A stretch of 64,000 nucleotides of DNA. Source: Planctomycetota bacterium. GTDB lineage: Bacteria; Planctomycetota; Phycisphaerae; UBA1845; PWPN01. Of this stretch, positions 45,711-54,187 are shown piece by piece. Below the pieces are notes generated by a model. The model saw nothing but the letters and a program-made list of their open reading frames with translations, was not told the DNA's origin and ran no database searches. Within the stretch, counting starts at the first letter, position 1, and the number at the start of each line of letters is the position of its first letter. The position numbers and the translations under genes are program-made. The DNA lies in NCBI GenBank assembly GCA_029550525.1, contig JAKPHF010000046.1, forward strand, positions 235,796 to 299,795. Reading direction: 5' to 3'.

Positions 45711-47651
45711 TCATGCGTGACGTCCGCGTCCCGGGCGCTGCGGCAGGATCATTCCACTCAAGTCCACGCCAGAACCCGTCCCGCCTCCGCGAACGGGCGC
45801 CGCGTCGGCCGTTTTCAACAGACGCACAGACCGGTTCCGCTCCCGCTCGAGGTAATGCTGCGAACGCGTCTCGCCTTCTGGTGTCACATATACAGCACGT
45901 CGGTCGCCTACCACCGGGCATTCCATCTCGCACAGGCCGCAGCCGATGCACAGCTGGGTGTCGATCTTGGGCAGCTTGAATTCGAGGTTGATCTCGACAA
46001 TGGCCCCGCGGGCGGGCGGGCGTGTGAACCGCGATCCGCTGATCACCTCGCCCCCGACCGGGTCGATCTCGCCGATGAGCAGCGTGTCCGCGTCGTTGTT
46101 CAGAATCCGGTGCGTCTCGCTCGTGCCGTCGCGGTGGATGACCCGAACGTGATAGCTCGTGGTCTGATCGCCCTTGAACTCGCCCGGCCGGAACGTGCAT
46201 GCCTCGCCGAACGCCATACCCGGCGGCGGATAGTCGGCCAGCGTGACCGTGACCGGCGTGCTTGCCGTCACCTGCTTCTTGCCGTCGCGGATGAGCAACT
46301 GGCGATACTCGGAATGGATCGCCTTGGGCGACGTCGGGCACACTTCCTCGCACACGACGCACGGGATGTTCTTGGACCACGGCAGACACCGCCCCAGGTC
46401 GTAGTGAGCCGTGCCGAGCTTCACCGGTCCGTCCTGAGCATGCGGACCGTAGCCGAGCTTCTGCTCGATGGTCAGCCGCTGGATGGCGCCGGTCGGGCAG
46501 ACCTGGCCGCACGCCGTGCAGTTCAACTGGCAGAACCCCATGCGGAAGTTCATCACCGGCGTCCAGATCCCCTCGATCCCCGCCTCGAACATGGCCGGCT
46601 GGAGCACGTTGGTCGGACAGACGCGGATGCACTGATCGCACTTGATGCAGCGCTCCAGAAACTCGCGTTCCTCCACCGAGCCGGGCGGCCGCACCACCTT
46701 CGCCGAGAAATCCTTTGTGGTTTTGCCCGCCAGCTTCGCGAACGGATAGAACAGCACGCCCACCACGCCCGCGTAGATGGCCCGCCGCTTGGGCAGGTCG
46801 GGCCAGGCGATCTCGTGCTTGCGCGGCGGCAGCAGAGCGAAGCTCAACGCGTCGTGCGGACAATCCTCGATGCAGTTGAAGCAGACGAAACACTCGCTCT
46901 TGCGCAGCTGCGTGTGCGGGTCGCTGGCGCCCTCGCAGCTCTGCAGGCACAGATCGCAGTCGGTGCATTTGTTCGGATCGCGCTCGATGCGCCAGATCGC
47001 AAACCGGCTCAGCACGCCCAGTGTCGCCCCCAATGGGCAGAGCACGCGGCAGAAGAACCGGGGGATCACCAGGTTCATGCTCACCAGGAACAGAATCAAA
47101 AAGCCGATCACCCAGGCGAGTTGATGCTCCTTGGGGTCGCCTACCACGCGAGCCACCGGGCCCGGCATGTTGAGCGCGGGCAGAATGGATGTGCTGAACG
47201 AGCGATAGAGCAGGCAGATGGGATCGAGCAGGCCGATCTGCAGACTGCCGAAGATCGCCGCCACGATCATGCCGATCAGGATGTAATACTTCAACGCGTA
47301 CAGCCGTCGATATCGGTTCGACTCGATCCGCTGCTTGGCGTTGCGCCGGTTGAACAGCCACCCCGTGAACTGGTGCATGATGCCGTAGGGGCAGATCCAG
47401 TTGCAGAAGATCCGGCCCAAGAACAGCGTGGGGATCAAGAGCACCAGCGCCCAGGCCAGCCCCTTGTACAGCGTGTGCGTGGTGATGACCGTGGCTGCGG
47501 CCACCAACGGGTCGATCTCCAGGAATTTGCTCACCCAGAACTTCAGGGCCGGCGCTTCTTCCAGCCAGGCGAACGTGGTCACGAACACGAACGCCAGGAA
47601 GAGCGACATCATGAGCGTCTGGACAATAATCCGTACCGTTGTGATCCGCAT
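45711..47651 (-). CDS. Membrane polyferredoxin (NapH-type membrane domain fused to multiple 4Fe-4S domains)
   Basis: 646 residues. Several transmembrane helices carry the NapH signatures CNWICPYG and CRVLCPLG. The soluble part has successive cysteine clusters ([49 protein letters not shown] and a C-terminal [11 protein letters not shown]), resembling NapH and NapG joined in one chain. Such proteins move electrons between the quinone pool and periplasmic or cytoplasmic partners. No reductase or cytochrome partner is encoded here. The ATG at 47651 lies downstream of four 16-bp direct repeats. Confidence 0.88.
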   Translation of the reverse strand: MRITTVRIIVQTLMMSLFLAFVFVTTFAWLEEAPALKFWVSKFLEIDPLVAAATVITTHTLYKGLAWALVLLIPTLFLGRIFCNWICPYGIMHQFTGWLFNRRNAKQRIESNRYRRLYALKYYILIGMIVAAIFGSLQIGLLDPICLLYRSFSTSILPALNMPGPVARVVGDPKEHQLAWVIGFLILFLVSMNLVIPRFFCRVLCPLGATLGVLSRFAIWRIERDPNKCTDCDLCLQSCEGASDPHTQLRKSECFVCFNCIEDCPHDALSFALLPPRKHEIAWPDLPKRRAIYAGVVGVLFYPFAKLAGKTTKDFSAKVVRPPGSVEEREFLERCIKCDQCIRVCPTNVLQPAMFEAGIEGIWTPVMNFRMGFCQLNCTACGQVCPTGAIQRLTIEQKLGYGPHAQDGPVKLGTAHYDLGRCLPWSKNIPCVVCEEVCPTSPKAIHSEYRQLLIRDGKKQVTASTPVTVTLADYPPPGMAFGEACTFRPGEFKGDQTTSYHVRVIHRDGTSETHRILNNDADTLLIGEIDPVGGEVISGSRFTRPPARGAIVEINLEFKLPKIDTQLCIGCGLCEMECPVVGDRRAVYVTPEGETRSQHYLERERNRSVRLLKTADAAPVRGGGTGSGVDLSGMILPQRPGRGRHA

Positions 47652-47699
47652 TGGCGCAATCCCACCCGATCGGTCAGCAAGTCCTCATCCGCCCGTGCG

Positions 47700-47763
47700 C
47701 GGCAAGCCTCGTCCGAGGCAAACCTCACATGAGGCGAACCTCACATAAGGCAAGCCTCACATG
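47700..47763. repeat. Four 16-bp direct repeats in the polyferredoxin upstream region
   Basis: Units at 47700, 47716, 47732 and 47748, consensus AGGCAAGCCTCACATG; the first unit is more diverged (CGGCAAGCCTCGTCCG). They are 49 bp upstream of the polyferredoxin ATG. Direct spacing of 16 bases could suit a regulator binding along the helix, or be a simple tandem duplication. Confidence 0.7.
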
Positions 47764-47873
47764 ATACGTCTTTCAGATGCCGGTTTCATCCTCCGGATGA
47801 CAAAACGTCCCCGCATCCGCGGGCCGGCGGGCCCGGGACGAGGGAAAACTCACTCGCAGCCTTCGGCGGGTCG

Positions 47874-48236
47874 TCACTTGCCCGGTACGTTGCAGTTACA
47901 AGGCGCGGGAATGAGACAGATGAACTCGCAGGTCTCCCGGCTGGTGTTGCAAAACTGGTGAATCTCGTTCGGGGCGACGTAGATGACGTCCCCGGCCTTG
48001 AACGGCCGATCCCCGTCCGGCGTGTGGGCTGTGCCTTCGCCCTTGAGCACCAGGATCTCATGCTCGTAATCGTGAGCGTGCCGGGGCGTGCAGCCGCCCG
48101 CCTCGACCTCGAAATGTCGCATGTGGAAGTTGCCCGCCCCATCGTCCGGTCCGATGAGCACGCGAATCCGCGCCCCCTTGGCCCCGGGAGCAACCACGGG
48201 TTCCTGCCGGTGTGATTTGAGAGATCGAATCTTCAT
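47874..48236 (-). CDS. Small cupin-domain protein
   Basis: 120 residues forming one cupin barrel. The first cupin motif appears as GGCTPRHAHDYEHEILVLKG (metal ligands H, H, E) and the second as PNEIHQFCN with the last histidine. The C-terminus is rich in cysteine (PCNCN). Cupins of this size may be metal-dependent isomerases, dioxygenases or sensors; no substrate is indicated. ATG at 48236. The nearest same-strand neighbour downstream is the polyferredoxin, 222 bp away. Confidence 0.85.
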   Translation of the reverse strand: MKIRSLKSHRQEPVVAPGAKGARIRVLIGPDDGAGNFHMRHFEVEAGGCTPRHAHDYEHEILVLKGEGTAHTPDGDRPFKAGDVIYVAPNEIHQFCNTSRETCEFICLIPAPCNCNVPGK

Positions 48237-48344
48237 GCCAACCCAGTGTACCCATCGGCCATGCCGGGGGGAAGAGGGTTACCAGTATAGGATGTACCAG
48301 TTGTCATCGCGCAGTTGCGCGTTTGTCGGGTCGGTCCCTCCCTC

Positions 48345-48987
48345 TCACCGGGTCCCTTCTTTACTCCCCAATCCCGCCGGCGGCACCAGGCTCGCCAGGG
48401 TCTGGCGAGCCACCCGTACCGCGGTCTGCCGCTGAAGCGGATAGATCGTGTCCTTGATCCGCTGACGTGCCCTCCTGCCCAGAACGAAAGCCCCCGCCAA
48501 CAGCGTCCCCACGATACTCAGGAACACAATGAAAGGCTCGTCGTCCTTGCCACGCTCTATCCACCTTAGCATCATCACTTCCCCGAAGGCCAGCCCTATC
48601 GTCGTCGGAACCACGACCACCAGACCATAGAGATGACAACTCAGCAACGCCCGCCGCCATTCGGGACTGCCTCCACAAGAGTGCTTGAAGGCAACAGCAG
48701 CCCAGATCCACGCCACGATCGATACGACCAAAGGTGTTCCGCAGCAGACGAGCCCGTCGGTATCGCCCCTTTAAGAGCACGAGCGTGATCATGCCCGCGA
48801 ACAACAGCGCGGCGAGCGTCGCCGCCACACACACGGTCGGCGCGGTCTCCATCCGCCGCAACTCCCGGGCGACTGCACCCGCCGGCACTGTCATGACGCT
48901 CATCGGATCCCCCGACAGGCCGCGGAGGTTGTACCCGCAGTTCAGACAGTACAAATCCAGGTCGGCGTCGTTGCCTTGTCCGGTCAT
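48345..48987 (-). pseudogene. Frameshifted zinc-ribbon membrane protein ('GYNLRGL' type)
   Basis: The 5' part (from ATG 48987) encodes YCLNCGYNLRGLSG, a half zinc ribbon common in Planctomycetota, then one transmembrane helix (TVCVAATLAALLFAGMITLVL). After about 48740-48760 this frame turns into Ser/Arg-rich nonsense, while another frame continues with two or three hydrophobic helices (VVSIVAWIWAAVAF, LYGLVVVVPTTIGLAFGEVM, IVFLSIVGTLLAGAFVLG) to a stop at 48345. A single-base indel joining CGT-CTG-CTG-CGG to the second frame restores one membrane protein. It is either a real decayed gene or an assembly error. Confidence 0.6.
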
Positions 48988-49162
48988 GGTCGTCTCTGCG
49001 TTACACCATCGGCTGGTCGGTTTCGCTTGCGGATGTGGATCGTAAGCTCACCGTCCCCGTCGTGAGCACTGACCGACCGCCAAGCCACTGTAACCCCGGT
49101 TCCCCGGTTTTCCACTCCATCCACACTTGCCAAATCGGCAGGTTTCCCGGAAAGTACTCCGC

Positions 49163-50557
49163 ATGTCTTGTCTGGCGGCTTCGTTCATCACATTCAACCG
49201 CCGGCGTGTCGGTGGTCGCCTTGCCGCAAGCGTAGCGCTGCTTGCCCTTGCCCTGCTGGCCGGCTGCGTGCGCAGCGAGCCCGACGACGGCAAGCTCCAC
49301 TTGACCTATTGGGAGAAGTGGGAACGCTTCGAACGCGAAGCCATGCAGCGGGTGGTGGACGACTTCAACGCCTCGCAGGACCGCATCGTCGTGCACATGC
49401 ACACGTTCGGCTCCATCGACAAGAAGATCCTCGGCGCCACCGCCGGCGGTAACCCGCCCGACGTGGCCGGCGTCTGGATGCCCTACATCGTGCCCTTCGC
49501 CGAACGCGGCGTGCTGACCCCGCTCAACCCCTACCTCGAACGTGATGGCATCAAGCCCGACCACTGGATCAAGGTCTACGCGGACATGTGCACGTACAAG
49601 GGCACCATGTGGGCCGTCCCCACCACGCCCAGCGCCACTGCCCTGTACTGGAACAAGGCCATGTTCCGCGCCGCCGGCCTCGATCCCGACCGGCCGCCCC
49701 GCACCATCGCCGAGCTCGACGAGATGGCCGAGAAGCTCACCAGGTACGACGCCGACGGCCGCATCATTCAGATGGGCTTCCTGCCCACCGAGCCCGACTG
49801 GTTCCTGCCGGCCTACGGTGCCTGGTGGGGTGGCGAACCGTTCGACGGCCAGAACATCACTGCCAACACGCCCGGCCATGTCGAGGCCCTCGATTGGATT
49901 CGCAGCTACAGCCTGAAATACGGCGTCGATCGCCTCAAACGCTTCGCCAGCGGATTCGGCAACTTCTCGTCGCCGCAGAACCCGTTCTTCTCGGGCAAGC
50001 TGGCCATGGTCCTGCACGGCGTCTGGCTGCACAGCTATATCAGCCAGTACGCGCCGGGCATGGACTACGGCGCCGCTCCCTGGCCCAAGACGCCCCGCGG
50101 CCCCGAGAACTTCACGCTCGCCGACGCCGACGTGCTGATCATACCCGCCGGCCTGCCTCAGCATCGACGTGACGCCGCCTGGGAATTCGTCAAGTTCGTC
50201 TCCTCACAGCGGGGCATGGAGACGCTTAACCTCGGCCAACGCAAGAACACGCCGCTTGCCGAGGTGAGCGAAGGATTTCTCGAGAACCATCCTCACCGGT
50301 ACATCCGCTTGTTCATCGATCTGTCCAAGGGCCCGGGCGTCTGGCACTATCCGCAGATGGGCATCTGGAGCCGATACGACAACGAGATCCGAGCCGCCGT
50401 CGAAAAGATGCGATACCTCGAGATCAATCCGGAGACAGGCCAGCCCTACACGGGCAAAGAGGCTCTCGACATGGTCCAAACCCGCATCAGCGCAGGCTGG
50501 GCCCGCTATCAAAAGTCGCTCGCCCTGCGGGCCGCCCGGCAGGAGGCTGCCCCATGA
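49163..50557 (+). CDS. Sugar ABC transporter substrate-binding lipoprotein
   Basis: 464 residues. Lipoprotein signal (LLALALLAGC lipobox), then a periplasmic binding protein of the family 1 (MalE/UgpB) type: LTYWEKWERFEREAMQRVVDDFN, NPPDVAGVW and AVPTTPSATALYWNK are typical. It captures an oligosaccharide or glycerol-phosphate-like ligand and delivers it to the permeases. Start at ATG 49163 (a TTG at 49127 would add 12 residues). Its TGA overlaps the next gene's ATG (50554-50557). Confidence 0.9.
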   Translation: MSCLAASFITFNRRRVGGRLAASVALLALALLAGCVRSEPDDGKLHLTYWEKWERFEREAMQRVVDDFNASQDRIVVHMHTFGSIDKKILGATAGGNPPDVAGVWMPYIVPFAERGVLTPLNPYLERDGIKPDHWIKVYADMCTYKGTMWAVPTTPSATALYWNKAMFRAAGLDPDRPPRTIAELDEMAEKLTRYDADGRIIQMGFLPTEPDWFLPAYGAWWGGEPFDGQNITANTPGHVEALDWIRSYSLKYGVDRLKRFASGFGNFSSPQNPFFSGKLAMVLHGVWLHSYISQYAPGMDYGAAPWPKTPRGPENFTLADADVLIIPAGLPQHRRDAAWEFVKFVSSQRGMETLNLGQRKNTPLAEVSEGFLENHPHRYIRLFIDLSKGPGVWHYPQMGIWSRYDNEIRAAVEKMRYLEINPETGQPYTGKEALDMVQTRISAGWARYQKSLALRAARQEAAP

Positions 50558-51516
50558 CCCGCGCCGAACGACGGCATTTGCGCAACGGACTGTTGTTTGC
50601 CGCCCCGTGGCTCGTCGGTCTGGGCACGTTCCTGGCCTTCCCCATTCTCTCGTCGCTGTACCTGAGCTTCTGCGACTACTCGACGCTGCAGCCGCCCGTC
50701 TGGATCGGCCTGCAAAACTACCGCGACCTCATGGGCGACACGGTCTTTCACAAGTCGCTCTCCAACACGTTCATTTTCGCGGCCATGGCCCTGCCCGCGG
50801 GACTGGTCACCGCATTGTTCCTGGCCATCCTGCTCAACAGCGGCGTACGCGGCCTGCCCATCTTCCGCACGCTGTTCTACTTGCCCTGCCTCGTGCCCGC
50901 GGTGGCCTCGGCCATGCTGTGGCTCTGGGTATTCAACGGCCAGTACGGCATTCTGAACTACGCGCTGAGCGGCGTGCTCGATCCGCTCAACAGCTTGATC
51001 AACTCGTTGCTGAGCAGCCTGGGCTCGGACGCCCGGGTCCATCTCGCCCCGCCCACGTGGCTCAGCGACCCCAATTGGTCCAAGCCGGCCCTGGCCATCA
51101 TGAGCGTCTGGGGCGTCGGCGGCACCATGATCGTCTATCTCGCCGGACTGCAGGACGTGCCGGCCGAGCTCTACGAGGCAGCCGAAATCGACGGCGCGGG
51201 CTGGTGGCGAAAGCTCTTCCACGTCACAATCCCCTGCCTGTCGCCGGTGATCTACTTCACGCTGATCATTGGCCTGATCAACGTCATGCAGTTCTTCACC
51301 GCGGCGTACATCATGGGTGGCGGGCCCATGGGCGGCACGGCCGGCATGCCCGCCCGTTCGACGTTGTTCTATGCGATTTATCTCTGGGGCCAAGCCCTCG
51401 AGTGGCTGCACATGGGTTATGCCTGCGCCATGGCCTGGATCCTGTTTATGATCGTCGTGATCCTGACGCTCATCGCCCACGGCACGGCCCGGCGCCGGAT
51501 CACGTATTTGGGATAG
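50554..51516 (+). CDS. Sugar ABC transporter permease (MalF/UgpA type)
   Basis: 320 residues, six transmembrane helices. The N-terminus GLLFAAPWLVGLGTFLAFPI is typical. The EAA loop that contacts the ATPase is at ELYEAAEIDGAGWWRKLFHV. The loop after TM3 is longer than usual. Translationally coupled with the binding protein (ATGA overlap). It forms a heterodimer with the next permease. Confidence 0.92.
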   Translation: MTRAERRHLRNGLLFAAPWLVGLGTFLAFPILSSLYLSFCDYSTLQPPVWIGLQNYRDLMGDTVFHKSLSNTFIFAAMALPAGLVTALFLAILLNSGVRGLPIFRTLFYLPCLVPAVASAMLWLWVFNGQYGILNYALSGVLDPLNSLINSLLSSLGSDARVHLAPPTWLSDPNWSKPALAIMSVWGVGGTMIVYLAGLQDVPAELYEAAEIDGAGWWRKLFHVTIPCLSPVIYFTLIIGLINVMQFFTAAYIMGGGPMGGTAGMPARSTLFYAIYLWGQALEWLHMGYACAMAWILFMIVVILTLIAHGTARRRITYLG

Positions 51517-51589
51517 CTATCAGCTGTCAGCTATCAGCCATCAGCTGGATGTCTGGCTCATAGCTCACGGCTCAAAGCCCACAGCTTTT
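51514..51589. repeat. AGCTATCAGCTGTC short-period tandem repeat, family C
   Basis: Between the two permease genes. Units such as AGCTATCAGCTGTCAGCTAT and later AGCTCACGGCTCAAAGC, with a period of about 7 bases. It inserts ~75 bp into an otherwise tightly packed operon. Confidence 0.7.
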
Positions 51590-51593
51590 GCCC

Positions 51594-52787
51594 ATGGAAC
51601 CGAGGACGATCTACGGCCGAGTTCTGACCTACATCCTGCTCATCGTGGGCAGCTGCGCGTTCGTGTTCCCGTTCGTGTGGATGCTGGGCACGTCGCTCAA
51701 GCCCATCGAGCAGACCAACACCATGCCGCCGCGGTGGGTGCCCTACGACTACAAGGCCACGCTCAACGGCCGCTATCAACCGGTGATCCGCGACAACAAC
51801 CCGCTCACCGCGCCCGTCCTGGTGGTCCGCATGACCGAGGGGCCGCAGGCCGGCATCAAGCGAGTCATCGGCGTGGATGAATACAAGGACGGCAAGGCCC
51901 GGACCGTCATCGCCGGATCCACCGAGTGGCTGGGCGCCACGCTGCTCTACCGGGCCGAGCCGGGCTGGTACTACGTGAAAGAGCGCAAGGAGACTGAGCA
52001 GATCGACGCCCCCGCCGAGTGGGATCTGCTCCCGCCCGAGAAGATCGACGGGCGGGCTCGGCTGTTCTGGGAAAACTACCCCAACGCGATTCGCAAGATG
52101 GGCACGACGCGCGTGTGGATCCCGTTCCTCGGCGAGCGAACTATTCCGCTGTTCTTCCTCTACCTGCGCAACTCGCTCATCGTCTGCACGCTCGGTGTGA
52201 TCGGCACCGTAATCAGTTCCGCCCTGGCCGCCTACAGCCTGGCCAAGATCCCCTGGCGCGGCCGCGGCGTCCTGTTCGCCGTGACGCTGGCGACCATGAT
52301 GGTGCCCTTCCCCGTGCTCATGGTGCCCATGTACGCCCTGTTCAAGACGTTCGGCTGGGTGGGCACGCTCCTGCCGCTCTGGGTGCCGCCGGCTCTGGGC
52401 ACCGGCTTCAACATCTTCCTCCTGCGACAGTTCTTCCTGACGATCCCTCGCGATCTCTCGGAAGCCGCCCGCATCGACGGCTGCAGCGAGTTCGGCATCT
52501 TCTGGCGGATCATCCTGCCACTGAGCCGCCCGGCGCTGGCCGTCGTGGCCCTGTTCCATTTCCTGTATGCCTGGAACGACTTCCTCGGCCCGTTGCTCTA
52601 CCTGACGCGCCGCGAGACCTTCACCCTCTCGCTCGGCCTGCAGGCGTACCAATCCCAGCAGGGCGGCGTCGACTGGTCCAGCCTCATGGCCGCCAGTACG
52701 CTCGTCTGCGTCCCCATCATCGTGCTGTTCTTCTTCACACAGAAGACCTTCATTCGCGGCATCGCGACGACGGGGATCAAAGGGTAG
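51594..52787 (+). CDS. Sugar ABC transporter permease (MalG/UgpE type) with a large extracytoplasmic insert
   Basis: 397 residues, about 110-120 longer than MalG-type relatives. After TM1 (VLTYILLIVGSCAFVFPFVWML) there is a soluble, probably periplasmic, segment at ~40-180 (including KATLNGRYQPVIRDNN and WYYVKERKETEQID). It precedes the normal five helices and the EAA loop (DLSEAARIDGCSEFGIFWRI). No ATPase gene follows, so a shared MsmK-type ATPase encoded elsewhere is expected. ATG at 51594; a TTG at 51588 is less likely. Confidence 0.88.
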   Translation: MEPRTIYGRVLTYILLIVGSCAFVFPFVWMLGTSLKPIEQTNTMPPRWVPYDYKATLNGRYQPVIRDNNPLTAPVLVVRMTEGPQAGIKRVIGVDEYKDGKARTVIAGSTEWLGATLLYRAEPGWYYVKERKETEQIDAPAEWDLLPPEKIDGRARLFWENYPNAIRKMGTTRVWIPFLGERTIPLFFLYLRNSLIVCTLGVIGTVISSALAAYSLAKIPWRGRGVLFAVTLATMMVPFPVLMVPMYALFKTFGWVGTLLPLWVPPALGTGFNIFLLRQFFLTIPRDLSEAARIDGCSEFGIFWRIILPLSRPALAVVALFHFLYAWNDFLGPLLYLTRRETFTLSLGLQAYQSQQGGVDWSSLMAASTLVCVPIIVLFFFTQKTFIRGIATTGIKG

Positions 52788-52788
52788 A

Positions 52789-52844
52789 AAAGCTGTCAGC
52801 TATCAGCTGTCAGCTATGAGCTGTGAGCTATGAGCTGTGGGCCA
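52789..52844. repeat. AGCTGTCAGCTATG short-period tandem repeat, family C
   Basis: Begins 2 bp after the permease stop codon and comprises about eight units of AGCTRTSAGCTRTGAG with a 7-base period. It is followed by a family A hairpin. Confidence 0.7.
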
Positions 52845-52864
52845 TACGAGAGGCCTCACGCAAG

Positions 52865-52893
52865 CGGCGGGGCTTGACCTCGCCGTCTCTTTT
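52865..52893 (+). terminator. GC hairpin with T-rich tail (repeat family A)
   Basis: CGGCGGGG (52865-52872), loop CTTGA, CCTCGCCG (52878-52885; one wobble pair), then TCTCTTTT. Same sequence family as the hairpin at 4703. Located between the permease gene and the convergent M48 protease. Confidence 0.7.
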
Positions 52894-52965
52894 CCTCGTC
52901 AGTTTGCTCCCCTCTCGAGAGTTCCGGCGCGGACGACGTTGCACCGCCTCACTGCGGAGCCGCAC

Positions 52966-54177
52966 TCACGAACGCGCCGAGGTGCGGGCGGTTTCGTAGG
53001 CGGTGGCCATGGCGATGCGCTTGGCCGTCGCCGGGTGGTCGTCGAAGAGGATCTCTTCCCACCGCGGCGGGTCGGGGTCGGCCAGATTCATGCGGGTCAG
53101 CAGTTCGAACGCTCCGCGGAACGCGGCGGGGTCGTCGGTCATTTCCAGCGCCTTCCAGTCGGCCTGACGCTCGAAGTGCCGGCTGATCGCGTTGGTCAGC
53201 GGCCCGATCAACAATGGGTACACCGTCGAGATGAGCATCACCGGCGCGAAGGCTGCCACCGCCCCCGTCCAATCCGCCTGCGATCCCGCGTACGGATTGA
53301 GCCGCCAGTAGAACAGAGCAACCAGCACCGATGTCACAGCGGCCGACAATGCGATCATCTTGATGATGTGCCGATGAACGTGATGCCCCAGCTCGTGAGC
53401 GAAAACGACGGCGATCTGATCGGCGTCGAACGTCCCCACGAGCGTGTCGGACAGGTACACCCGTCGCGTCGCACCCAGCCCGGCCAGCATGGCGTTGGCT
53501 TTCTTCGTGTCCTTGCTCAGGCCCAGGTTGTATACACCGGTGATGGTCATGCCCGCTCGTCCGGCCAGCTCGCTCAGCCGCTGTTCGAGTTCGGGCTTCT
53601 GCAGCGGCGTGGCCGGATAGAACAACGGCAGGATCACCAGCGGAAACAGCTTGGCCAGCACCACGCTGAGCACCATCAGGCCGATCCACAGCCACACGCC
53701 CCATAGCGGACCCGCGTACCAGACCGCCCCATACAAGCCGCCCACGAGAATGACCGCGAGCACGCCGCCGACCGCCCAGGACTTGAACTGGAACACCAAC
53801 CAGGTCCACGGCGTCTGATTGCTTAGCTTGAAGCGCTGCTCGACGACGTAGCTGCTGTAGTAATCCAGCGGCAGACCGACCAACACGCTGCCGCCCACCA
53901 TCGCGCCGGCCGTCACCAGCAACCCCAGCCACCGGTTGTCGATGAAGCCGTCGAGCCAGCCCACAAACGAAAAGGCGACCGCCGTCCAGAAAACCCAGTA
54001 CGCCACCGAGATTGCGATGCCAGACAAATGGCACCAACGCTTGACGCGGGCGTAGTCCTTGATCTGAGCCAGGTCCAGCGCGGGCACGGCCGCCGACGTA
54101 TCGGCGCCGTCGGCATCAGCGACGCCGGCGGCTGCTTGGCCATTCTGTTGATCTTCACGAACGGGTTGATCGGTCAT
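52966..54177 (-). CDS. M48-family membrane zinc metalloprotease (Ste24/CAAX-protease-like)
   Basis: 403 residues. About seven hydrophobic segments surround the zinc-binding motif HELGHH (in VVFAHELGHHVHRH), with a downstream glutamate in SRHFERQADWKA as third ligand. The layout matches Ste24p/M48A enzymes rather than the shorter HtpX. It probably takes part in membrane protein quality control. ATG at 54177 preceded by AAAGGCGAC; longer frames to 54378 are Arg-rich and unsupported. It follows the secreted protein gene by 10 bp. Confidence 0.9.
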   Translation of the reverse strand: MTDQPVREDQQNGQAAAGVADADGADTSAAVPALDLAQIKDYARVKRWCHLSGIAISVAYWVFWTAVAFSFVGWLDGFIDNRWLGLLVTAGAMVGGSVLVGLPLDYYSSYVVEQRFKLSNQTPWTWLVFQFKSWAVGGVLAVILVGGLYGAVWYAGPLWGVWLWIGLMVLSVVLAKLFPLVILPLFYPATPLQKPELEQRLSELAGRAGMTITGVYNLGLSKDTKKANAMLAGLGATRRVYLSDTLVGTFDADQIAVVFAHELGHHVHRHIIKMIALSAAVTSVLVALFYWRLNPYAGSQADWTGAVAAFAPVMLISTVYPLLIGPLTNAISRHFERQADWKALEMTDDPAAFRGAFELLTRMNLADPDPPRWEEILFDDHPATAKRIAMATAYETARTSARS

Positions 54178-54187
54178 CGTGTCGCCT

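Noticed and set aside
47700-47763. A CRISPR array
   Set aside because: The repeats are 16 bases and directly abutting with no spacers, and no cas genes are present.
49001-50164. A 387-codon minus-strand frame opposite the ABC binding protein
   Set aside because: The plus strand encodes a clear lipoprotein-type binding protein; the antisense translation has no signal or motif.
51514-52844. CRISPR or minisatellite-coded peptide in the AGCTG spacers
   Set aside because: Period is about 7 bases, imperfect, with no spacer structure and no open frame with a start signal.
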